DNA from: CANHBY01 sp046342195
GTDB lineage: Bacteria > Pseudomonadota > Gammaproteobacteria > Burkholderiales > Burkholderiaceae_C
DNA: 64,000 nt
Direction of reading: 5' to 3'
Assembly: GCA_046342195.1 (NCBI GenBank)
Contig: JBKDQE010000066.1
Coordinates: 1-64,000, forward strand
Part shown: piece after piece, positions 16,854 to 24,962 of the stretch
Layout: each line of letters opens with the position of its first letter
Position numbering within the stretch: the first letter of the stretch is position 1
Program-made: the position numbers and the translations under genes
The notes under the pieces: model-generated
Told to the model about the DNA's origin: nothing
Database searches by the model: none
What the model saw: only the letters and a program-made list of their open reading frames with translations

Positions 16854-17726
16854 TTAAATTCCTGATACAAAGAATTTGACCACGATCGGAAAACCAATCA
16901 CCATGAAAGTACAAGGGAAAATGAACATGACCAGCGGAACCAACATTTTGACCGGAGCCTCCATGGCTATTTTCTCGGCCCGTTGAAACCGCTCAGTTCG
17001 GCGTTGATCCGATTGAGCTCGTAAAACAGGCCCCAAGCTTGACCCCGTCAATTCAGCTTGCACCATCACATTGACAAGGCTCGTTATGGCCGGCATATTC
17101 AAACGAGCAGACATCTCTCTCAAAGCATCCAAACGTGAACGACCTGCCCTGACATCTCTCATCAGGGCCTTCATTTCTTGGGTGAGCGGCCCGGGGCGCA
17201 TTTTTTCAACTGCTTTTTGAATAGCCCCCGACATATTGAGGCCGGCTTCGATCCCCAGGGTCAGCACATCCAGAAAAAATGGCAAAGCTTTAAGCAGCTT
17301 TCGCTGACGTTGCCTGGTTTGTTCCTTCAGCCACAGCGATGGATAAAAAAAACCCGCAGCCAATCCGCATAAGGTACAAGCCAGCGTAGGAAGTTCGAGG
17401 CTCCCCCCGAGAAACCAAAATAAAGCGGCTCCGATCGCTGCGTAAACAAACTGACCCGCTAAAAATTGCTCCGGTGTAAGAGCGTAAGCCACCCCAGCCC
17501 TGAGCAGGCGAGCCCCCAGCTTTTGGGCACGATGTGGGTTGAGCAACCGGTGGCTAACACCACAGATGGCCAGCATGACAACCCAGAAAAATTTGAATAA
17601 AACAGGGGGGTCATCTCGGTAAGTGGCCTCATCATTCTGCCGAACTTGAGAAAACATTTGCCATAAAGCATAAAAACAAAGGGCTACTGAAATACCGCCC
17701 AAGCCAAAAGCCAACGCTGTATTCAT
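16854..17726 (-). CDS. tadC: Tad pilus inner-membrane protein TadC
   Basis: 290 aa. It is a GspF/TadC-type inner-membrane platform protein of the tad secretion machine. It has an N-terminal membrane segment (LAFGLGGISVALCFYALW), a central pair, and the T2SSF domain with PFFLDVLTLGIEAGLNMSGA, followed by a C-terminal segment (LVPLVMFIFPCTFMVIGFP). The LxLxIExGxxxxxA wording is characteristic of TadC. It is the last gene of the operon and starts inside the tadB stop (4-bp overlap). With TadB it should form the base on which the ATPase TadA acts. The stop is adjacent to a direct repeat of probable IS origin. Confidence 0.93.
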   Translation of the reverse strand: MNTALAFGLGGISVALCFYALWQMFSQVRQNDEATYRDDPPVLFKFFWVVMLAICGVSHRLLNPHRAQKLGARLLRAGVAYALTPEQFLAGQFVYAAIGAALFWFLGGSLELPTLACTLCGLAAGFFYPSLWLKEQTRQRQRKLLKALPFFLDVLTLGIEAGLNMSGAIQKAVEKMRPGPLTQEMKALMRDVRAGRSRLDALREMSARLNMPAITSLVNVMVQAELTGSSLGPVLRAQSDQRRTERFQRAEKIAMEAPVKMLVPLVMFIFPCTFMVIGFPIVVKFFVSGI

Positions 17727-18559
17727 ATGTCAATGGTCACAATTTTGCGGATAAAAAAAGCCCCCAAGCCCAATAAAGTGGTCACGACCGCAATGACCAT
17801 CCACCCATACCATGCTTTAAACATCATCGACATGGATTCAGGGTCTATCGTATAAAGCACCATGCCCAGCGCCAAAGGCAAGAACCCCACCACCCAGCCT
17901 TGCATTTTCCCTTGGGCAGTCAAGGCGCGGATCTTGCCCTCCATCGCCGCTTTAGTTCTCAGGGTCAAGGAAAGCCGCTCCAAAATTTCTGATAAATGTC
18001 CCCCCACTTCCTTGGCAATCGTCACCGCGGAAACAAACAGATCAACCTCCTCAATGGCCATCCGCCGCCCCATGGCATCAAGGGCGTCTTCAAGAGTCAT
18101 GCCCAAGCGTTGGGAACGTAGCACCAAGGCAAACTCCTGAGAAATCGGAGCTGGTGATTCATTAACCACCATGGACATCGCAATCTGAACACTGGCGCCG
18201 GCTTTCAAGGAAGCCGACATCATTGTGAGGGCATCAGGCATTTGGGCAATGAATCGTGCGATGCGCCTTTTTTTGAGCCCATAAATACAGGCCCTTGGCA
18301 GTATCGCTGTCCCTATGGCCACAATGAGAAAAAGCGGCCATGCGCCAGTGATTATCCAGGTAAATGAAGGCAGAAGACACAACAACACCAGGTTCAGTTT
18401 GAGAATAATCGCCGGGTCAATGAAAACGAACAGGTCTTCCATTGACACTCGTGTATTTTCAGTGAACTGCATGCAAAATTCGATATAGACTGATCGAATG
18501 GCCAGCAAGCCCAAAAAAACAGCCACGACCACAAGGCCTTGAGCAAGATGCTGCATCAT
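17723..18559 (-). CDS. tadB: Tad pilus inner-membrane protein TadB
   Basis: 278 aa from the ATG at 18559, overlapping the tadA stop by 4 bp; the longer frame to 18667 is out of place inside tadA. It is a GspF-domain platform protein, with AQMPDALTMMSASLKAGASV and IAKEVGGHLSEILERLS as the family signature, plus N-terminal segments at residues 3-22 and 50-80 and C-terminal segments. It pairs with TadC in the inner membrane. Codon use and spacing match the neighbours, and the gene appears intact. Confidence 0.93.
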   Translation of the reverse strand: MMQHLAQGLVVVAVFLGLLAIRSVYIEFCMQFTENTRVSMEDLFVFIDPAIILKLNLVLLCLLPSFTWIITGAWPLFLIVAIGTAILPRACIYGLKKRRIARFIAQMPDALTMMSASLKAGASVQIAMSMVVNESPAPISQEFALVLRSQRLGMTLEDALDAMGRRMAIEEVDLFVSAVTIAKEVGGHLSEILERLSLTLRTKAAMEGKIRALTAQGKMQGWVVGFLPLALGMVLYTIDPESMSMMFKAWYGWMVIAVVTTLLGLGAFFIRKIVTIDI

Positions 18560-20337
18560 GCCCGTACCTTTCTGAGGTCCTCGGTTTGCGTTGACGCAGG
18601 CTGAAAAATCCCCATATTGAGTGGCACCCCACGAGCTGCCAGTTTTTCGTAAAACTCTGGCACGCACCCCCTCCCTGTAAATTGGCCAATGGTTTTTCCT
18701 TGGGCATCAAAACCTTCTTGCACATAGGCAAAAATTTCTTGCAATTGAATCCTTCCGCTTTCAATGCCGGTCACTTCGACGATGCTGGTGATTTTTCGTG
18801 AACCACAGGAAAGTCTGGATTGCTGAACAATAACGTTCACCGCAGAAGACACTTGTTCACGAATGGCTTGAATGGGCAAATCCATGCCAGCCATCAGCAC
18901 CATAACCTCGAGACGCGAAAGCATGTCGCGAGGGGTGTTGGCGTGCGCCGTAGTCAGTGAGCCGTCATGGCCCGTGTTCATGGCTTGCAACATATCCAAA
19001 GCTTCACCGCCTCGGCATTCACCAACCACAATCCGGTCTGGTCGCATCCGCAGAGCATTTTTGACCAGCTCTCGAATGGTGATCTGGCCCTTGCCCTCCA
19101 GGTTGGCTGGGCGTGATTCCATTGATACCAGATTAGAGTGATGCAGCTGTAATTCAGCAGCATCTTCGATTGTCACGATTCGATCATGCTCAGGAATGAA
19201 ATTGCTCAAGATATTCAGCAGGGTGGTTTTTCCAGACCCCGTGCCCCCTGAAATAATGATATTTTTGTGCTGCTCAACACAAACCCTCAAAAACTCAATC
19301 ATCCTTGGGCTGGCTGAACCAAACTTCAGAAGGTCATCGGCGCCCAGCTTTCTTTTGGAGAATTTTCGGATGGTCAAAGAGGGCCCTTTTAAAGCCAGCG
19401 GAGGAATCACCGCATTCACCCGCGAGCCGTCTTTCAGGCGAGCATCTACCATGGGGGAGCTCTCATCGATGCGCCGCCCTATGGGTGCGACGATGCGCTC
19501 AATAATGCCCAAGACGGTCTGGTCACTGGTAAATGCCATGGGCAATCGCTGCAATCGGCCAGATCTCTCGACAAAAATTTCATCCGAAGCATTCACCATG
19601 ATTTCCGTGATGGAAGGGTCTGACAACAAAGGCTCAAGCAAGCCCAACCCAATGGCTTCATCACGGACATTCATCATCAAACCTTCGCGATCAACATGCG
19701 AAGGGAGATCAGGTAATCGATCAATCAGGTCAAGAATAATTTTTTCGGTCAACTTCCGCAGTTCGTGATCCTCCATGTGATGAACATCAACTCGACGGAT
19801 GCCAAAGGCATCAACCAATTGATTCTGGAGAATTTTGCGCAAGTGAAACACCTCATGATTCATAGGATGCTCACCCTGAGACAGGCTCGGCACCAACGAG
19901 GCGGTTGAGGCCGGGGCAGAACTCATCGGGCCCAAGACTTTTTCTTCACTCCCTGAAAGACCAAAATTTGGCTTTTGAAGGATAGCAATCTGTTCCAAGG
20001 GCTTTGAATCAGGCACAGGAAAAGGGGTTAGGCTGAGAGCATCATTCCAGCGTACCTTGAGTTCATGATTGCCTAAGCGAAGGACATCCTGATCAGACAA
20101 GGGGCCAGCCAGATTTTTGCGCTCGCCATTCAATGTCATGCCCGCTTTCAAATCCAGCGTTCGCACAAAAACCTGATGGTTCCTGATGAACAGCTCTGCG
20201 TGATGATCTTTGATATTGATGTCATTGATGTTGATCTTGCAGCCAACCCCTTTACCAATCATCAAGGAGGTGTCGCGGGACCGCGCCCGTTGTTTACGAC
20301 CATCAGGAAAGACGATTTCAATGCTAAACATCATCAT
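18556..20337 (-). CDS. tadA: Tad pilus ATPase TadA/CpaF with N-terminal FHA domain
   Basis: 593 aa, longer than a usual TadA (about 420-450 aa). Residues 1-95 look like a forkhead-associated (FHA) domain (LMIGKGVGCKI, IKDHHAELFIRNHQ, MTLNGERK), followed by a linker to about residue 160. The secretion ATPase then follows: GLLEPLLSDPSITEIMVN, Walker A GGTGSGKT at 364-371, TIEDAAELQL, Walker B region RIVVGECRGGEA at about 435-445, and GSLTTAHANTPRD. It powers pilus assembly from the cytoplasm. FHA domains bind phosphothreonine, so activity or placement may be controlled by phosphorylation. No tadZ (the usual polar localiser) is in the locus; the FHA part might replace it, which is inference. It starts within the rcpA stop (ATGA). 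Confidence 0.93.
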   Translation of the reverse strand: MMMFSIEIVFPDGRKQRARSRDTSLMIGKGVGCKININDINIKDHHAELFIRNHQVFVRTLDLKAGMTLNGERKNLAGPLSDQDVLRLGNHELKVRWNDALSLTPFPVPDSKPLEQIAILQKPNFGLSGSEEKVLGPMSSAPASTASLVPSLSQGEHPMNHEVFHLRKILQNQLVDAFGIRRVDVHHMEDHELRKLTEKIILDLIDRLPDLPSHVDREGLMMNVRDEAIGLGLLEPLLSDPSITEIMVNASDEIFVERSGRLQRLPMAFTSDQTVLGIIERIVAPIGRRIDESSPMVDARLKDGSRVNAVIPPLALKGPSLTIRKFSKRKLGADDLLKFGSASPRMIEFLRVCVEQHKNIIISGGTGSGKTTLLNILSNFIPEHDRIVTIEDAAELQLHHSNLVSMESRPANLEGKGQITIRELVKNALRMRPDRIVVGECRGGEALDMLQAMNTGHDGSLTTAHANTPRDMLSRLEVMVLMAGMDLPIQAIREQVSSAVNVIVQQSRLSCGSRKITSIVEVTGIESGRIQLQEIFAYVQEGFDAQGKTIGQFTGRGCVPEFYEKLAARGVPLNMGIFQPASTQTEDLRKVRA

Positions 20338-21740
20338 TTCTCCAAGCGCTTTTGCAGTTGGGGCCTGTTTTCATCGAGCAGAAGTCGGGATCGCTGAAGG
20401 CTCGTTGTATTCAGAGCTGAGTCAGCGGTGACCAATCGCGGCGTGACCACCACCAGTAATTCGGTTTCCTCGTTGCGATCCTGCTGGGCACGAAAAATAC
20501 CCCCAAGGACAGGCAATTTGCTTAGCCCCGGAACACCATCTGTAGATTTGACCCGCTGTTGTCGCAATAAACCAGAAATCACCAGCGGTGTGTTGTGTTT
20601 CAGCGCCACCTGGGTGGTGGTTCGGTGGGTGGTGAAGGCCACGAAACCCTGGTTGGAATTGCGTGGATCAGGCTCGCTGACCTCCACCTCAATGCCTGAT
20701 TCGATATTCCCTTGGGCATCAGAGACCGGATTAAATTCAATGACAACACCATACTGCTTATAAACCACACTGGTTTGACCGATTCCTGTGGCCACAGGAA
20801 TCGGTATTTCACCGCCCGCGACAAATTTTGACTTCCCGCCACTTTTGCAACTCAAGCGAGGTTCAGCGAGCGTCCAGCTGTCGCCATTTTGTTCAAGAAA
20901 TTGCAATACCGAGGTGATCTGGCTGGCCAGACCCAGAAAACTGGCTGAACGCTGCCCACTGTTGACGACAGGAAAACCCTGCTTGGTCAACCCTTCCCAA
21001 TGCCCTTGAGTATGTGCCGCCACAGAGGTGGCAAAAGTGGGGCCATCAGCGGAGCTCGCCCAGTTGATTCCGAGTTGATCCAATGCCCGCTTACGCACCT
21101 CGACCACACGCAAATCAAGATGAATCATGGGGTCTAGACGCACTGGGCGCACATTCGGGAGATCATCCTGGATCAAATTCAACACTCCCGGGTACATGGC
21201 CAGCACACGCTGCACCCTTGAAGCCGCAGAGCCATCGCGGTAAGCTCCTTCAAGCCACAATTTTTGACCAACGACCCGGATCGTGATTTCAGGAAGATCC
21301 TCGAACAGCGATTGAATATCACGCCGCACTCGTTCGAGATCCTGGGGGTGAATGACGACCTTAAATGAAGATTCGCTGCCATCTCTCATCCAAAGATAAA
21401 CCGTGGTTTCTCCCGCCCCCTCACCCAGTAATACAATCTGGCGGTTATCTATCACATTGGCTTTAAGCAAGCTACCGTTGCCCACGGCAACCCGAATTAC
21501 ATTGCTGCTGGCACGATCAATCACCTTGACCTGCCCCACAAAGAGAGTTATTGACTTTGCAGCTTGCTGCCCAGAAACAGAACGCTCCAAGGCCTGATTC
21601 CTTTTGACGGGTGTTTCTGAAATACTTTGCGCCTGAGCCTGCCGATTTGCCAGCGCCAAGATGAGCCCCAAACACCATAGGCCTGACCACAACCATTTTG
21701 GCAACACAACGATTTCAAATACATCAAAAAAGCACTTCAC
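20334..21740 (-). CDS. rcpA: Tad outer-membrane secretin RcpA/CpaC
   Basis: 468 aa if started at the GTG at 21740, which has a GGAG nine bases upstream; a TTG at 21755 is the alternative. The N-terminus has a signal peptide (LWSGLWCLGLILALA, probable cut after AQAQ). The pilus assembly N-domain follows (SITLFVGQVKVIDRASSNVI), then a BON-like part (ITIRVVGQKLWLEGAYRDG), and the secretin domain with VVEVRKRALDQLGINW, VAGGEIPIP, and near the end GVPGLSKLPVLGGIF and ELLVVVTPRLV. It forms the outer-membrane pore for the pilus. In most tad loci rcpC directly precedes rcpA; here 415 bp with a MITE-like element separate them. Confidence 0.93.
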   Translation of the reverse strand: MKCFFDVFEIVVLPKWLWSGLWCLGLILALANRQAQAQSISETPVKRNQALERSVSGQQAAKSITLFVGQVKVIDRASSNVIRVAVGNGSLLKANVIDNRQIVLLGEGAGETTVYLWMRDGSESSFKVVIHPQDLERVRRDIQSLFEDLPEITIRVVGQKLWLEGAYRDGSAASRVQRVLAMYPGVLNLIQDDLPNVRPVRLDPMIHLDLRVVEVRKRALDQLGINWASSADGPTFATSVAAHTQGHWEGLTKQGFPVVNSGQRSASFLGLASQITSVLQFLEQNGDSWTLAEPRLSCKSGGKSKFVAGGEIPIPVATGIGQTSVVYKQYGVVIEFNPVSDAQGNIESGIEVEVSEPDPRNSNQGFVAFTTHRTTTQVALKHNTPLVISGLLRQQRVKSTDGVPGLSKLPVLGGIFRAQQDRNEETELLVVVTPRLVTADSALNTTSLQRSRLLLDENRPQLQKRLEK

Positions 21741-21977
21741 AAAACAACACTCCAATTTGATCGATTCAATTCAATGACAGTCTTTCAAGCAATTGATGAC
21801 TCATGGATATCTCTCGAAAATAAGCAGTCAAGCAACCATGATCATTTCAAGCGCTGCCCCATGAGATTTGTGCAAACTTTTTGATGGTCGCACTTGATCT
21901 CTGGGTTCAGGGCACAGCTGTGAATCGTGGTGCAAGCAGATCCTACTTATTCATGCAGCGATAACGCATTGAGAGTC

Positions 21978-22143
21978 AAGGAACCTCTGCAAAACCCCTC
22001 GCGGCAATCGCATCCTTTCCCGGATGAGGTCTGCGGAGTTGGTTTTTTACCTGCAGCACCCGCCTAAAGGCTGCAAAATCTGCCTGGCATCCCCCATTGA
22101 GGAAAGGCGTGCTCATCCATGATGGGTTTTGCAAAGGTTCCTT
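21978..22143. mobile_element. MITE-like element, 166 bp with 20-bp terminal inverted repeats
   Basis: The 20-mer at 21978-21997 (aaggaacctctgcaaaaccc) is repeated inverted at 22124-22143 with one mismatch (19/20). Between them is about 126 bp with no open frame of note. The termini resemble those of IS5-like elements, so this is probably a non-autonomous derivative mobilised by such an IS. No convincing target-site duplication is seen: flanks are gagagtc and aacgcc. It sits between rcpC (12 bp from its stop) and rcpA, where it may affect transcript continuity. The remaining part of the gap, 21741-21977, shows nothing I recognise. Confidence 0.7.
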
Positions 22144-22155
22144 AACGCCAACTGT

Positions 22156-23019
22156 TCAAGCCCTGGGCATACCCCCCCTCTCTCCACCCCCCGCCGATCC
22201 ACCAATGAGAAACTCAATACCCTGGCTTGGCCTTGAGTATGTCGGGGCTTCCGTTTTGGCTTGCTTTTTTATATAGCCAGGAATCAAGGCATCCGGTGTC
22301 AGCATGGAGGTCTGGTTTTGATTGTTGTCATCGGGGCTGCGTAAAACCGCGGTCAAATCACCGGTGGCTTTGGCCAAGAGAATCCGATTGGCGTCCTCGG
22401 GGGTGACTTCTAAAGTCACGTTGGCATACCTCCTCTCTCCTCCTCGGGCATCTTGTTTTGTTATTTCCTGGCCTGTCGCAAGAACAGTCACGTTCGACAG
22501 CAAGGGAAACAAAATCCGCTCATCAGGTTCAGAAACTGAGCCCGATTGTTTGACGGAGTAAATCAAGTCAATATGATCACCGGGGCGAAGCATGCCCGCT
22601 GTCGAGCTGACTTCATCCACTTCGAGGGTCAATGCACGCATGCCTTTTTGCAGATGATTTGAAAACACTCGGCTGCCCAGGCCATCCAAATGTGCAGGCA
22701 GCAAGGCCTCACCTCTGCGAATCGGAACCTGTAGTCGTGCATTTTCAATCTGAGCAAAATTCGCTGGAGATACCGCCGCCGTATGCGCATATTGACGAGG
22801 AATCTGGCGCACTGCCAACACCCCAGAAGCAAGAATATCTCCCTTGTCCAAATCGCGATTGGCCACCACCACATCGACCATCTCTTGGCCCCTGCGAGCG
22901 ATTTCATCCAGTTGATCCATACGCTGCTGCACAGCCCGGTTCATCAGCCAGGCCGCCAACAAGCCGAGCAATACAGCGGCCAAAAGAAGACCTCCGTTTT
23001 GAGTCACTTTGAACTTCAT
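22156..23019 (-). CDS. rcpC: Tad pilus assembly protein RcpC/CpaB
   Basis: 287 aa. It has a short cytoplasmic start, one membrane segment (GGLLLAAVLLGLLAAWLM), then an SAF domain (VVVANRDLDKGDILASGVLA) and the RcpC/CpaB domain (MRALTLEVDEVSSTAGMLRP, GDHIDLIYSVK, ANVTLEVTPEDANRI). It is a periplasmic protein that helps the RcpA secretin. The C-terminus is Gly-rich (GGSAGGGERGG). A GGAA/AAAGG ribosome site precedes the ATG. Downstream is the MITE-like element, upstream (23020-23182) a 163-bp gap with no gene seen. The gene is intact and of typical length. Confidence 0.92.
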   Translation of the reverse strand: MKFKVTQNGGLLLAAVLLGLLAAWLMNRAVQQRMDQLDEIARRGQEMVDVVVANRDLDKGDILASGVLAVRQIPRQYAHTAAVSPANFAQIENARLQVPIRRGEALLPAHLDGLGSRVFSNHLQKGMRALTLEVDEVSSTAGMLRPGDHIDLIYSVKQSGSVSEPDERILFPLLSNVTVLATGQEITKQDARGGERRYANVTLEVTPEDANRILLAKATGDLTAVLRSPDDNNQNQTSMLTPDALIPGYIKKQAKTEAPTYSRPSQGIEFLIGGSAGGGERGGMPRA

Positions 23020-23182
23020 TCCAATTTCCTTTACTCTGGAAATAAACCTTGTGCATATCGGTTGCTAAATGCTCTGAAAAAACAGGCCGGCAAGCCCCTA
23101 TGGCAAGGTCAAGGGCGTTTTGTATTGATCTCGATCTGTTTTTATGAGGTGCGCTTTTGGCAAAGCTCAGCAACCCTGGGGA

Positions 23183-23371
23183 TCAGGGTAAAGACAAAAA
23201 AAAGGTCAAGCTTTCAAAAAAGGCTCTGATGCTGTCAACCAGATAAACGGCAGCTGTTCGACCATGGGCTCCCGGGACATTCAAGGGCACCGTGATGAGC
23301 GCGGTCACTGCAGCCAACAAAATGACATACTCGACCAGAGACTGCCCCTTAAACAACGAACCAAACTTCAT
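23183..23371 (-). CDS. Flp-type (type IVb) prepilin-like small protein
   Basis: 62 aa. It starts MKFGSLFKGQSLVEYVILLA: a short basic leader ending in Gly, the QSLVEY block with Glu at +5 after the predicted cleavage, and a hydrophobic helix, the pattern of Flp/TadE prepilins. The remainder (about 35 aa) is short and has another hydrophobic end (SIRAFFESLTFFLSLP), unlike a typical major Flp. It overlaps the preceding 233-codon gene by 4 bp. It is probably a minor pilin or pseudopilin. The prepilin peptidase (TadV) needed to process it is not in the window. Confidence 0.75.
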   Translation of the reverse strand: MKFGSLFKGQSLVEYVILLAAVTALITVPLNVPGAHGRTAAVYLVDSIRAFFESLTFFLSLP

Positions 23372-24069
23372 GATTGAAAGAATTCCGTCAGGTTGAGCAA
23401 TACAATCACAGGATCACGAGGCCCTTTTTGCTTGAGCGACACCTCAAGGGTCTTTTCCCCCCGCTCATAGGTGGCCAAGTAAGCCGCACCATCCTCAACT
23501 TCAGCTTGAAGGCGCCAGCCTGATTGGCGCCATGCCTCTCTGAGGGTTTCACGGGTGTGGCTCCAATTTCGCTCACTGATGGCGCTCATGTAATAGGCCC
23601 GTTTGGGCCCATCCACCGATTCCATGACCTGAAGCAGTTTGATTGGCAAATGCCGGGGCCACCCAGAGGGCATGTAATTGGGCTTCAATTCGATTAAATT
23701 AACGCAACTCAACAGGCCCTGGCTACCGCCTCGTCCATCAGGCTTGACTTGAACCACCATTTGAAAAGGCCCATGAAGCACTGAGATCATTTGCCACTCG
23801 GCATGTGTGTTCTCGCGTGGTGGGCCAGCTTCAAAATTGCGCCATAAAGACCGATAAAAAGACAGCACTTCTTCAGGCCGATGAGGGGCCTCAAACTGCT
23901 GAACACGGGTTGGCACCCCGTTGATCCAGACATCTTTGGCCACCCATTCCAATCGGGCTTTATCCACTGGGGGCATTTCGGGCCAGGGTGTCAGAGATGC
24001 TGCACGAGCCCAGCCATACACACTAAACAGAAGAATGCTGAGGCCGCGCTGGCATTGGCTGAAGTTCAT
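23368..24069 (-). CDS. Secreted protein of unknown function in tad operon
   Basis: 233 aa; I do not recognise the family. The N-terminus (GLSILLFSVYGWARAASLTP) looks like a signal peptide with a cut after ARA. The mature part is soluble, with many Trp and charged residues: EWVAKDVWINGVPTRVQQF, a PEEVLSFYRSLW segment reminiscent of domains with repeated alpha/beta units, and a C-terminal strand-rich end. No catalytic motif is seen. Both ends overlap neighbours by 4 bp (TadE-like before, small pilin after), so it is translationally coupled and surely belongs to the pilus locus, most likely as a periplasmic assembly factor. Confidence 0.8.
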   Translation of the reverse strand: MNFSQCQRGLSILLFSVYGWARAASLTPWPEMPPVDKARLEWVAKDVWINGVPTRVQQFEAPHRPEEVLSFYRSLWRNFEAGPPRENTHAEWQMISVLHGPFQMVVQVKPDGRGGSQGLLSCVNLIELKPNYMPSGWPRHLPIKLLQVMESVDGPKRAYYMSAISERNWSHTRETLREAWRQSGWRLQAEVEDGAAYLATYERGEKTLEVSLKQKGPRDPVIVLLNLTEFFQS

Positions 24070-24893
24070 CGGCAGCCTCCATATTGCACCTGCTCACCGC
24101 CCGAAGTACGGTCGATTGGAACGGTTTCAACGCTGAGACAAGGAAAAGTGGGGTGGTGATTTTCAAAAACACCAATCACCGAGGACACTGCCTGCAAAGC
24201 ATTAGTGAATCCACCGAACAGCCTACCGATGGGATGTCCTGTCTTGGCCGGAGTCATGGCTTCTCGAACCCCCTCAGAGCCCGCGGCATTCCATGCGTCA
24301 CCGAGGGTTGCTGTGCTTGCACCGATCTTTATCACCACACCAGAATTCAGATGATCGAATAAAGAAACTTCGAGGTTGGCACGCTGGATGGGCCTGTTTT
24401 TCTGGCCATAGAGCCAGTCAGCAGCCAAGATCATGGGTGTTGCCAAGGAGTCGATGGGTTCAGATTGAAAAGCCAATCGAATCTGTTGAGGATCTTTCAA
24501 GAGAGGATTTCCTGAGAGATCATGCCAAAATGAAACTGATCTTTTATCAAATGACAAAGACTTTACGCTGTCAGATGCAGACAATCGCCCATCCTGAGTG
24601 AAAGCCTCGTTGCGCAAGAAAAACCGTGCCCGCAATTTGTCTTCAATTTCAGAGGCAGGCAGTCGGGCTTCATCAGGTTGCATAGCTCGCTGAAAAGCCG
24701 CATATCGACTGGCCTGAACGGCAGACTGATAAATATCGGCATATTTTCCAAGGTAATAAACACCCAGAAATAGCGGCAACATCACCAGCATGATCAGCAC
24801 AAATTCCGTCAATGCCTGGCCACGTTGACAAGCTTGATAAGTGCAGGGTTGATGCATGAGACCCAATAATGACTCGGAAGCATAGAAGTTCAT
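24066..24893 (-). CDS. TadE-like pseudopilin
   Basis: 275 aa. A leader of about 24 residues ends RGQALTEFVLIMLVMLPLFL, a prepilin-type site (Gly before QALTEF, Glu at +5) followed by one membrane helix, as in TadE/TadF pseudopilins. The rest is a periplasmic domain of about 215 aa without a known motif, ending in several Cys (FPCLSVET and the last residues GGCR), which may form a disulfide. It lies between the TadG-like gene (70-bp gap) and the secreted protein gene (4-bp overlap). It probably works with the TadG-like protein at the pilus base. Confidence 0.8.
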   Translation of the reverse strand: MNFYASESLLGLMHQPCTYQACQRGQALTEFVLIMLVMLPLFLGVYYLGKYADIYQSAVQASRYAAFQRAMQPDEARLPASEIEDKLRARFFLRNEAFTQDGRLSASDSVKSLSFDKRSVSFWHDLSGNPLLKDPQQIRLAFQSEPIDSLATPMILAADWLYGQKNRPIQRANLEVSLFDHLNSGVVIKIGASTATLGDAWNAAGSEGVREAMTPAKTGHPIGRLFGGFTNALQAVSSVIGVFENHHPTFPCLSVETVPIDRTSGGEQVQYGGCR

Positions 24894-24962
24894 GGAACGG
24901 CCTATTTTTACTTTCAGAAAATTGCCATCAAGGTGAATATTGACTCAGCCTCAATTTCATGC

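Noticed and set aside
22904..23173. Minus-strand frame upstream of rcpC
   Set aside because: It runs out of frame into rcpC, with no prepilin or other motif.
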